A stretch of DNA of 64,000 nucleotides from Wurfbainia villosa (lineage: Eukaryota; Streptophyta; Magnoliopsida; Zingiberales; Zingiberaceae): the NCBI GenBank assembly GCA_025175895.1, contig CM046004.1, positions 13,379,011-13,443,010 on the forward strand, read 5' to 3'. Positions 23,020-33,583 of the stretch are shown piece by piece. The translations under genes and the position numbers were made by a program. Numbering within the stretch: the stretch's first letter is position 1; each line of letters starts with the position of its first letter. Under the pieces are notes generated by a model. The model made no database searches. It saw nothing but the letters and a program-made list of their open reading frames with translations, and was not told the origin of the DNA.

Positions 23020-24478
23020 TGTTGAAGTATCGATGGCGCACTAAAGAGGGGTGAATAGCAAAATGCATCGTCACTCAGAATTCGATCGCGTGCTTGCTTG
23101 TCACAATACTTGTTAACACAGTGGAATATAGAAATACAATATAAAGAAAAATACAAACACACAAGCATAATCAAAACACAAGAATATAACGTGGTTTGAA
23201 ACTAGGATTCCTACTCCACGGGGCGAGCTCAATAGCGAGCTCTAGTGATACAACTACCACTAATAAAAACTCCTTCTCAACAACACATCGGAGGTGGAGA
23301 AACCTCGTACAAGAATCTTACAACAACAAGAATAAGCAAGTCAAATACAAGCACATAAATGAAATGAAAGAAATAGCACTTTACACAAGTGAGATTTTGA
23401 TTGCTTGAGCTTTTGGTTGCTTTAGGATGCCTTGAAGGACTGAAATCACAGCAGCAACTCCCCTTCAAATCCTCAAGAAATGTCTGTCGAAATCCTCCCT
23501 GTCGAGCTCCTTTTATGCCTCCGTGCAACCTGGATTTCCGCCTAGCAGTCAACTGTCTACAATGCCATTGTCTCACAACGGACTTAATCCATGTTGGCAT
23601 TCAAGCCTACGGATACACTGGCAGTCGACTGCCAAGCCCATAGTTGACTACTAAGATTTCTATACTTGTGGTCGAAAACAACAATCGACTGCCCTCCATG
23701 GTAGTCGACTGCTCAAGGCCAATTGACTGCCAAGGCCTCGCGGCCGCAGTTGAGCACCAGTCGACTCCCACCAGTCGACTGGTCATAATCCCAGTCGACT
23801 ACTCAGAGTCAACTCGGCTGCCAAGTGTCAAAACACTTGGTCAATTGATTGGTCCATAACCCCAGTCGACTGACAAACATCAAACATAAGGTTTAACTCT
23901 AAGTATGATCCCCTCATACTTGCTAGACAACCATTAGCCTAGACCTAAGCCTTCTAGCCACCACCATCAACCTCACGCCTATCGGTCCCTCCAAGTCATC
24001 CATGACTTGTTCATCCATACGCTATCCTTCAAGTGCTTCTATCGGCTATTTTCATGCTAACCAGATCTACACCACCAAGGTACATTTGAGCTTATGCTGC
24101 TAAGACACACACTTAGACTTTACGCTGTTAAACATTGGACTTATGCTGTCAAGACTATAGCTTGGACTTTACGCCGTCAATATCACACCCTTGGACTTTC
24201 CAATTGCCAAAATTCATGCTTGGACTTTCCATGCCAACACCATGTTGGACTTTCCAATTGCCAAGACTCATGCTTGGACTTTCTATGTCAAGTACCCATG
24301 ACTTGGACTTTCCAATGCCAAGTGTCCCACTTGGACTTCTCTATCATATGGTCAACTCCATGTCCACTATATAGTCAACCGATTATCAAACAATGGTCAA
24401 CCCACTGTCAAATATCGAAATACTACTCGAGTCAAACTCGAGTCTAGTCAATCGTGACATGGGCCGATTGTACCAACA
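23020..24478 (-). mobile_element. Solo LTR of the Sirevirus-type family in the IKE-1 RT gene
   Basis: A 1459-bp single LTR on the minus strand. Plus-strand ends are TGTTGAAGTA and GTACCAACA, with the 5-bp duplication gatta at 23015-23019 and 24479-24483. It has the family architecture reversed: the R-U5 zone with AACGTGGTTTGAAA and CTCCTACTCCACGG-like sequence at 23190-23225, the AGTCGACTG array at about 23620-23880, and the CCAAG/CTTGG hairpin array at 24090-24340. No internal region is present, so LTR-LTR recombination is inferred. Confidence 0.9.
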
Positions 24479-24483
24479 GATTA

Positions 24484-27110
24484 ATCAATCCATCTTCTTT
24501 CCTCTTTATTTTGAGAATCCACTTATTTCCAATAGCCCTTTAGCCAGGAGCAAGATCGACTAAATCCCAAACTTGATTCTGAATCATCGACTCCATCTCT
24601 TCAACCATTACTACTTTCCACTTTTCTCTAACTTAACATCCCATGGCTTCCTCAATAGATTGAGGTTTATCATCGTCAACTGGAAGTATCATCATTGCCT
24701 TATTCTCAATATCAAACCTCTTTTTAGGTTTGATCTTACGAACACTTCTTCATAAATTGGGCTCCTGAGAAGTCACCTCGTGACCAGGCAAATTACTCTC
24801 ACTCGGTTGACTAGGTCTAAGTATCCCACTTGACACCTATCTTATTGATAATGATTCATACTCCTCAAATAGAGAAACTATCTTATCAACTTTACTTTTA
24901 GCTGGAAACTCAGTTTCGAGAAAAGTAGTATCTCTCGAATCCAATTCGGAGATAATTCCATCTTGTTGTTCACCTATGAAAACATAACCTTTAGAGATCT
25001 CAGAATATCTTATAAAGATACATTTCTTACCTCTATGTCCTAGTTTTCCATACTTGTGAGAACTATCATGAACATCGACAACTGACCCCCAAGGTCTCAA
25101 ATTACTCAAATCTAGTGTTCTGCCTGTCCAACATTCATATGAGGTAGATGGAACTGATTTGAAGGCACTTTGTTAAGTATATAGGTCGCAGCTAATAATG
25201 CATCTCCCCAAATAGGAGATCGGTAAATTATCCTGTGTCATCATAGACTTAACCATTTATAGAAGAGTCCTATTTCTTCTTTCAGTAATCTCATTTTGTT
25301 GTGGAGTTCCTGAGATTGTTAGTTGTCTAATAATCCCCTTATCACTATATATTGTCTTGAACATATCAGGCAAATATTCCCTCCCATGGTTAGTTCATAA
25401 AGTCTTAATCTTACATTTCATCTGATTCTCAACATCGTTAATATAATGAATGAAATAATCCAATGCTTTAGATTTACGAGAAATTAAATACACATGACCG
25501 AAACGAGAGAAATGATCAATGAATATAATGAAATAGGAAACTCCATGTCTAGCCTTTACATTCATTGGACTACAAATATTCGAATGAATTAATTGCAATG
25601 GTGACTCAACCCTAATAGCCTTATTGAATGGTTTTCTAGTTGCTTTTCTAGCAAGACAATGCTCATATATAGACAAGTTAACCTTAGATCGAGAGCCCAA
25701 CAAGCCCTCTCTAGCCAATTGATTCATGCGATCTTGTCCTATATGTCATAATCTAGTATGCAAAACCTCATCAATTATATTTGCATCATTAATAAGAGCA
25801 ATGTTTGAAAAACAACTATCAATCACACAATTAACACCTGGTTCAACATCGAGAACCATAAAATCATTCGTTAAAAAACTATATCCGATTGACACTGAGT
25901 CAATCTTAAGTTCAGTATACTGGCTGTAAAAATTAATATAATATCCTAAATCAAGAAGACACGTAACGAAAATAAGATTCTGTCAAATTTCAGGAGCATA
26001 CAGGACATCATGTAGAAATAAAATACTACCACCACGAAGGTTGAGTTTGCAAGTGTAGACTCCTTTAACTTCAACTCTTGCATTGTTTCCTACATAGATC
26101 CATTGTTGTCAGCTGGTACCCGCGCAATACTCCACGAATGTAACTCGCTCCCGAACTACATGGTTGGTTGCTTTTGAATCTATAATCCACAAATGATAAG
26201 AATCAACCAATAACATTGAACTAGCAACAAAATGCTCATGAAAAGAAGACAGATGTGGAATTACCTTTTTCGGCAAAGTACACTCCCAAGCGAAGTGACC
26301 ATTTTTTCCATAGTTATAGAAAGTCATCTTGCTTTTATGTTTCTTCCCGGTCTTCTTTCCCTTATTCTTGATTGGGCATTATCCCATTCCCACAGCAATA
26401 ACTTCCTTCTCCTTTCCCTTTCCATTCTTGAACCATTTCTTTTTCTTGGATCCAAATGATCCAGCAGAACCGACAGCCACATAGGCTAGTCCAGAAATCC
26501 TTACAGATTTCACTCTCTCTGCTTCTAGTTCCACATGGCGTGAGACATTAGTGAAAGTTTTTATACTCTCACTGTGAGTTAAGGTCTACTTCATGGTCTC
26601 CTAAGAATCTGGAAGGGAACGAATAACTGCATGAACCTGTTGTTCATCGGTCAACTCATGACTAGCAGTTTTAAGCTCCAGAATTATATTCGACATCTCC
26701 CTAAAGTGTTGAACCATAGTGACATTCGGGACCTTCTTATAGTTATCGAACCTGATCATCAGCTGTCGAAGCTTGCTCATACTAACTCCACTGTATCTAT
26801 CCCTAAGGGATACCCTGATTGCATGAGCCATAGAATATATCTCATACTCAAAAACTAGGTCATCTACCATTGAACTTATCAATATACCCTTAGTAGTGGA
26901 ATCCTTCTTTTTCCATGCCTTATAAGCATTAGAGTCTCGTATGTACTGTACAATGGGACCCTTAATAGGTTCTTCCAAAATCTGATATACTGCCTCCAGA
27001 ACTTCTTGTTCCTCAAGTGCATACTGAATCTTAAGGTGTCAGATCTTGTAGTTATCTCTATTTAATTTTTCACCTTTATTCAATTCAGCTATGATGTTCT
27101 TTGTTGCCAT
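24484..27110 (-). pseudogene. IKE-1 gag, protease, integrase and N-terminal RT
   Basis: The gag ATG is at 27110-27108. The gag body includes VSLRDRYSGVSMSKLRQL and LKTASHELTDEQQVHAVIRSL (26978-26601). A degenerate zinc knuckle (FYNYGKNGHFAWEC, the first two Cys lost) and a protease site reading WIIDSKATNHV, where the usual DSGA has become DSKA, lie at 26327-26109. Integrase segments follow at 25727-25395 (ICSPMNVKARHGVSYFIIF and IDHFSRFGHVYLISRKSKAL) and 25109-24837. The N-terminal RT reaches 24484, where the solo LTR interrupts it just before the YKARLVSKGF segment. Several frameshifts and altered catalytic residues make it a pseudogene. Confidence 0.85.
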
Positions 27111-29582
27111 AACCTACCATAAACAAATTATTTGGTATTTAGTATATGTTTTATGTGTGTAATCTCTGATTGACTTAATGTAAATCTAAATTAGTTTACA
27201 AAATCAAATGACAACTACGTTCCTACTTATCATTTGTATGTACTAATCTAATTTACATTGATCTACTCTATTACATACATCCCATCTAATGAACTTAATC
27301 ATTATACAATCATAATATTTAAAATTAAATGAACTGATCATTTATAATTATACTCATAATGAACTAATCCAAGAGTATATTGGAATAAACAAATATCATG
27401 CATCAAGTAGAGTAAATAACATAAAATGAACAAATCATTTGAATGAACGTATCATAAACTTGTTGTACATTGTTAACACATAACAAACTCTACCAAGAAT
27501 GTAACACATAACATTCTTTAACAACTCAAAATCAAAACAACTCTAATAAACTAGATAGGCAATTATTACTTCCACTAGGACAAACACTAGCGCAGTAGTA
27601 ATCCAAACATGCCTTATCTTTTTAGGCTTGACTAGGGCACTCTCGACTAGGACACTCTCAGGATGATGCTAAGTCATAGAGTCATGTAAAGAACCCACAA
27701 AAAAGTTCTCTTTAGGTTCTTCTTCTGGATCTTCTTCACACTCTGTATAGTAAAGCAACTTTGTGCACAACTGTATATATGTGATGTGACCCTCATATCT
27801 GGTGTGCAACATCACTCAGATTTTTTTGGCAATGAATGAACCAAAGCCCAAATTCTATAGTTATTCAGAATCGAAAACTCCTACATCTCAAGTCTCCAGA
27901 ATAGACGATCCAGTCACCCCATGTGTCCACCGATTCCATAAGCAGAGTCATACTCTATCTCCTAGATAGCTTCTCTCAGCTTGTTTCACAATAAATCACG
28001 ACGAGTCATGGTGGTAATCATCCATGCCATCTGAAAATTAAAATTAAATAAGTCAGTACAAAATCCACTAATTAGTAAAAAAACCTGGCTTAATTAAATT
28101 TATATAGGCATAGAATCAACACAATAAATTAAGAAATATCAAATCTTCTTGATTGTCAGGAGTCTTGATTGCCCTATTTATCAGTTGATCGACATCTTCC
28201 TTAGTCGACTCTAACATCATTTAGTTGACTGACATCAATCAATTGTCTATTAGTTGACTATCAACCTAGACCAGTTGACTGGAACCATGTAAACTCAACT
28301 CGGCAGTGTTCCATGAGAACCCGAATACCACACAATTCGCTCTGAGTACCTTAGGCACTCGAGCACTATGCGTGGTGTTTTGTCTTCTCAACTACCCTAG
28401 CCATAAACCCTAGTTTACTTAACTTATTTTAAGTTATTTTTCGAGTACAAGTTGTTCCAACAACTACTCGACAATCAAGTTATGAGGTCAGTTGATCATT
28501 ATCAACTTAAGTAAGTTAGCCAATGCCAACTTTGTTACTAAAACTCGAGAATAGCACTGCCTAAGCACTTCTACTTGGCGTCCTGATCACCACGTGCTTT
28601 TTTCGAGTGCTTTGGGGTATGAAGCACAATGCTCACTTAGCCGAGTACCGAACCCATCTCTCCTCAGTCAAGTATCAACACCGTACCCACTTATTCTGAG
28701 CATAGAATACACAACCCAGACACCAAGCACATAGCCTGAGTGCCTTGTGCTCAGTCTGATTACCCAGTGTTCTTATCAAGCACTCAGTACTTTGGCCGAG
28801 CACCCTGGGGCCGAGCACGACTTCCTTGGATGGTTGGTCGATCACAAATGCTTCATGGTGAGCACCTCAATGTGATGTCTCTTTGTGCTGAGCACAAAGC
28901 TCGAGCGTCGAGATTTCCACATCATAGCACGGTTCGCTTTTGTCGCCCAACCACTACATGCCCATTGATCATATAATCAAGGATGCAAATTCTCTTATAA
29001 TCCAAAGCTAGCAGAAAGAATTCCTCAATATAGAATGCTCCATTATTTTTTAATTAGTGGGAGTCATGCATCTCACAAATGAGTGATTATGACCTTCTAT
29101 GGATACGGCGAAAACAAACTTCTTTTTCCTTTTTCCCTAAGAGAAAAAAAAACGTGTGCCTCGCAGAACACTAAGCGCTTCGCATGAGCGGTTCATCACC
29201 CATGCACACAACAAGCGTCATGTGCTTCTATCGTCGGACTGCTTCGAATCCCCGGGCACTATGCGTCCACCTTGCGGTGTCGAGCACCGCGTTGTGCACC
29301 CGTCTGTTGCAGTGTTGAGCACCCAGTGCTCGAGCATTGCGCATTTGCCGCGGTGTCGAGCACTACCTACTCGATTTCTTTTCGCCAAATAAAAGTTGTG
29401 GAGGCTCTTTCCCACTCGGGAAATGCTCAGGTTCCCACTCTGGAACCACTCGAGAAAAACCAAGCGCTTCACGCTCCTTGTCTCGAGCACGTAGAGTGCT
29501 CCGGCGACACTTTTCATCATCTTCACAATGAACTATGAAATATATAGTCTAAATTCATACAACCAGATGCAAACCTATGTTT
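27111..29582 (-). other. Long leader of IKE-1 between primer-binding site and gag
   Basis: About 2.5 kb without a recognisable gene. From about 28300 to 29510 it is dense in GAGCAC/GTGCTC words in both orientations. At 28190-28275 it has a small cluster of AGTCGACT/AGTTGACTG words like those of the Sirevirus LTRs. The long leader is unusual for this lineage and may include older filler. Confidence 0.5.
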
Positions 29583-29595
29583 GCTCTGATACCAA
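29583..29595 (-). other. Primer-binding site of IKE-1
   Basis: The minus strand reads TTGGTATCAGAGC directly after the end of the 5' LTR, a match to initiator tRNA-Met. This fixes the orientation. Confidence 0.85.
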
Positions 29596-29838
29596 TGTTG
29601 GATTTACTGCATCTTATACAGGTTGCATGAATTTAAAATATTGTAAATAAATATTGAACTTACAACGATTCGTTAGATTCTTTGCACTTCCGAAGATGAA
29701 TAGTTCTAGGAAGGGATCTCTTGAATTGTCGGTGATAATCTATTTCTCCGATCTAAACTTGCCGTCTGAAGGATGATCACGATTCATAGAATTGGAAGAT
29801 CCCTACTATTCCATAAACCAAGATCCGACAGTGCCTTG
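29596..29838 (-). repeat. 5' LTR of IKE-1, first part
   Basis: Matches 19822-20066 of the other LTR, then stops exactly at the ccttg duplication of the composite insertion. Continues at 59270. Confidence 0.85.
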
Positions 29839-30402
29839 TGTAGGATCCTTTGGAATGGCTAGAGGGGAGTGAATAGCCCTTCTTCGTTTTCTACAAGAGT
29901 CGTTAGCGAAAGAAATAGAAAACACAAAAATTTAAATACGAAAACAAAGAAAACAAGCTAACATGAGTATGTAATGTGGTTTGGAGATGATGCTCCTACT
30001 CCATGTCAATATGTAAGATGGATTACTCCAAGCAAGCTTTCACTAAAGTCTCCCTTTGATGAGAAAACCAAGGTGGAGAAGCATTTTCTTACAATGAACA
30101 CTCTTCCTTTTATAGGATGATGAAGAATAAGCTTAGAAGGAAGAGTTGGAGAGCTTAATAACTTGGAAGAAGGCTTGGGAGCTTAGAGAATGAGAATTTT
30201 GCGTGTTAGCATTAGTCTCCTCAAGCTTCCAAGCCTTCTCTTATATCAACTTACGGGCATCAACCCGTTTCTACCCATTGAGGGTTTCTCCGATCCAGCT
30301 GTTGCATACCGTGATCGGTGGTGCTCTTGTTTAACACATCTAGCGGCTTCTAGCGAGCTTTGATCGCGTCGTCCGCGACTCAGCGATTGCACGATCGATC
30401 AT
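29839..30402 (-). repeat. 3' LTR of SIRE-1, R-U5 end part
   Basis: Reverse-oriented LTR end: GGCTAGAGGGGAGTGAATAG near the border is the complement of the CTATTCAC-C/T-CCCTCTAG motif closing every Sirevirus-type LTR here. CTCCTACTCCATG with GTGGTTTGGAG around 29970-30005 matches the R-U5 block. Interrupted at 30402 by TG-A and resumed at 36829. Confidence 0.75.
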
Positions 30403-31838
30403 TGTTGATCTGTCGGCCTAGGTCACGATTGACCAGGACTCGAGTTTGACTCGAGTGATGTTTTGATGTTCGACAAAAACATATGACAATGTGATTGTCA
30501 TGGGAAAGTCCAAGTCATGAGTACTTGGCATGGAAAGTCCAAGTGGGACACTTAGCATTTGGGAAAGTCCAAGTCTTGAGTACTTGGCATGTAAAGTCCA
30601 ACATGAGTTGGCAAGGTTAAGTCCAACATGGGTTGGCAAGGGAAAGTCCAAGCTTGAGTCTTGGCATTTGAGAAGTCCAGGGATTTGATATTGGCAGCGT
30701 AAAGTCCAAGCGGAAGTCTTGGCAGCATAAGTCCAATGGTTGGTGGCATAAAGTCCAAGCGGAGTCTTGGCGGCGTAAGTCCAATATGCCTTGGCGGTGT
30801 AGACACCGTTAGCATGATATAGCCGATGGAAGCACCTGAAGGCTATCGCGATGGATGAATAAGTCATGGATGACTTGGAGGGATCCGAGAGGCGTGAGGC
30901 TGATGGAGGTGACTAGAAGGCTTAGGTCTAGGCTAAGGGTGGTCTAGCAAGTATAGGGGCACCATACTTGGGCTAAAACCTCATGATTGAGGCATGCCAG
31001 TCGACTGGTGCCATGTGGCAGTCGACTGGCATAGTCAACTAGGGTTTGACTGCGGGATTAGGCCTAGCAGTCGACTGCCAGAGGTGGGCAGTCGACTGAT
31101 CGGCCGAGCAGTCAACTGATCATGTGATCAGTCGACTGGTGCTCGAATTTTGGAGCATAAAATGGAGTCTCACTCGATCGCTGCGGTCAACAGTCGAGTG
31201 ATGGCTTGATCAGTCGACTGATGTCCTAGCCGTTGGATTTTTCCAGCGTGGATTACCTTTGTTGTCTCCGACAGCGATTTGATCGATCGGCCCGATGGTC
31301 CCGGCGGTCGGTGATCGACATTTTCCAGCACAGGTTGAAACTATAAAAGGAGCTCGTGATGGAGGAAAATGCATCCGGTTTTTGAGAGCTTTAGGGGCGA
31401 TTTGTTGCTGCAAATCCGGTCTACAAGTGTAAATCAAACAACCAAGCATTCAAGCAATCAAAAGCAAGCGTTGTAAAGTTTTTCTTTACTTGTCTTTCAC
31501 ATTAATTGTTGTAATTGCTTGTTTTTGTTTTTTACTATTTTAAGATCGCTTGTAAGGGGTTTCTCTGCCTCCGACTTGTGTCGAGAAGGAGTGTTTATCA
31601 TAGTGGTGTGTGATTGGCATCGCTAGGGTTTGTACGAACCCAATCCGTGGAGTAGGAACCATTCGGTTTCGAACCATGTTAAATATTTGTTTTTGCGTGT
31701 TGTATATTTCGTTATCATTATTATTATTATTATTATTCCACTGCGCTAACGAAGTTTGTAGACGAACATGCGAAAGAATTCCATCGACGTATAGCACGAT
31801 GCTATTCACCCCCCTCTAGCTGCCTCAAATCCCTTACA
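30403..31838 (+). repeat. 5' LTR of TG-A
   Basis: Order of modules: hairpin array at about 30515-30800, unique U3 block, CAGTCGACTG array at about 31005-31225 (six exact copies by eye), TATAAAAG at 31342, (TTA)n at 31709-31737, R-U5 block, and the terminus CTTACA. Confidence 0.85.
31342..31349 (+). promoter_or_regulatory. TATA box of the TG-A 5' LTR
   Basis: TATAAAAG followed by GAGCTCGTGATGGAGG, at the same relative place in the 3' LTR (36335-36342) and as TATAAAGG in TG-C LTRs. Confidence 0.7.
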
Positions 31839-31840
31839 AG

Positions 31841-31852
31841 TGGTATCAGAGC
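31841..31852 (+). other. Primer-binding site of TG-A
   Basis: TGGTATCAGAGC two bases after the LTR end, complementary to initiator tRNA-Met, as in Sireviruses and other Copia elements. Confidence 0.85.
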
Positions 31853-31903
31853 CCGGGGCTCTTCTACGGACTAATCGTCGGGAGCTAAAGAAGCTAGAGG
31901 GAA

Positions 31904-33583
31904 GATGGAATTCCAAGATATGCTTGGATGGGACATCAATACTCCACCATCGACCGAGAAGATTTTTTGGCGTGGAGAGCAAGAATGGAGACATTCTTGA
32001 TGATGGACATAGAGGATTGGTTCATCCTCATAGAAGGCTTTGAACTGCCTAGGGACAAGAAAGGAGAAGTCCTCAAGTTAAAGAAATGGACCCAAGAGCA
32101 AAGGCTAAAATTCAAGACCGAAGCCAAGGTAACAAAACTCTTAGAATATTTGATACCTAATGATGTTTTGTCTAGGCTAGGTGAATATCTAGATGCCAAC
32201 GAGCTATGAGAAAAATTGGCAAAATTCCATGAAGAGCTTCACTCAACTCAAGAAGAAAAGGAAGAGGAGGAAGAGAGCTCATCCTCACAAGCAAGTGAGG
32301 ATTCAGAAGTTGATAGGGAGTCAACTTCCGAATCGGTGGAAGAAGTGGAAAAGGCATCCACCTCTAGGACTGAGGGGGAGGAAGTTGGACCATCCACTTC
32401 GGAGCAAGAGCAAAGTCAAGAAGAAGCTTCTACTTCTGGTCAAGAAGAAGAGCAAGCTCAAGCTTCCACCATGGCCCTAGGTAACTCAAACATATCAATT
32501 TGTAATAAAAATCATATCATATGTTTTGAGTGTAGGGAAGCCGGGCACTACAAGAGCAAGTGCCTAAAGAAAGTAAAGAAAGCTCCTCCGACGCCTAAAA
32601 GTCAACAAAAGTCAAAGGATGCCGGTCTCCCAACAACTAAAAGCAAGGAGCAAGTCATTTGCTTCAAATGCCGACAATCGGGACATTACCAGAATCAATG
32701 CCCGAAGGGGGAAAAGAAGAGGCAAAATGGAGCGTCACAAGTAGGGGGAGCCACTAAGGCAAATCCTAAGGTATATCATGTTAATAATGCTCCTTCCTTA
32801 GTTAAAAGTCAAAAGCATGCTAGGAATTTTAATTCTCTTGCAATTCATCATGAAAAGCATGCTAGAGATAAATACTTTTGTTTAGGAGCTAAAAGTGTCC
32901 ACTTAGGAAATAAGGAGAAATTTGGGACTAATGTCCCTAGAAAAGTTTTACCTAGGGAGTCTATTAGGAAAATAGGAGAACACCTAGGTTTTAACCCTAA
33001 ATGGACTAGGCATATGCCTAAGAAGAACCATGCCCAAGGATTTAATCAAAATTCTAAAATTAGGCAATTAGAATTGGAAAATCAAGCCTTGAGGTCAAGG
33101 CTTGAGAAATTGGAAAAGACCCTTGCAAATATGCAAAATCAATTTAAAGGGTCAAATGGTCAAACTCTAGGGTCTAGATCTCAAAGTCAACACTTAGGAC
33201 CCAAGAGACAAAAGTCAACCAAGGGCAAAAAGAGTTTGGGTCACAAACCTAAGCCTAAGGTGACTTATCATAGTGTTCCATTTGATTATGGAACACAATC
33301 TAGGTCTAGGAAGACCAAGGTTACTAGGGAAGTTATCCCTAAGAGTAACCATGATAAGTGCCTAGTGGCTAGGGTTTTGAAGAAATCTAGGGTGACCACT
33401 AAGAAGGTTACTAGGGAGGCAATCCCTAAGGTTAACCATGGCAAGACCAAAATGACCAAGGCTACCAAGCCTAGGAGGGTCATTAGGAGGGTATCTAGGG
33501 AGGTTATCCCTAAGGAATACCTAGTAAACCCTAGGAGCTCAAATAGGTTTTGGGTTCCTAAGAGCGTGATTGATTCACGCTAG
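31904..33583 (+). pseudogene. TG-A gag, nearly intact
   Basis: Gag starts at ATG 31904, shifts frame by about 31928, and has one TGA where paralogues have Trp (near 32207). After that 455 codons are open to TAG at 33581. The N-terminal part resembles the Copia UBN2/gag fold (ENDxxxW type helices; WFILIEGFELP, LIPNDVLSRLGEYLD). A Glu/Ser-rich acidic segment follows, then two zinc knuckles C-x2-C-x4-H-x4-C (CFECREAGHYKSKC and CFKCRQSGHYQNQC). Next come a coiled-coil-like LELENQALRSRLEKLEKTLA and a basic C-terminus with repeated VTREVIPK units ending FWVPKSVIDSR. Two knuckles set it apart from the one-knuckle gag of SIRE-1. Nothing pol-like follows. Confidence 0.85.

Noticed and set aside
28740..28976. 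Possible gene in the IKE-1 leader
   Set aside because: The frame is short, made of the GAGCAC-rich repeat, and matches nothing I recognise.
29583..29595. tRNA genes at the TGGTATCAGAGC sites
   Set aside because: These are 12-13-base primer-binding sites beside LTRs. No tRNA cloverleaf surrounds them.
30418..30867. Long open frames with repeated W-T-F and L-D-F peptides (also at 35376-35864, 49544-49885, 50132-50730, 52562-53017, 56794-57424, 63030-63380)
   Set aside because: They are translations of the CCAAG/CTTGG hairpin array. The unit leaves several frames open on both strands. No paralogue has a consistent start or stop, and the DNA pattern explains the peptide repeats.
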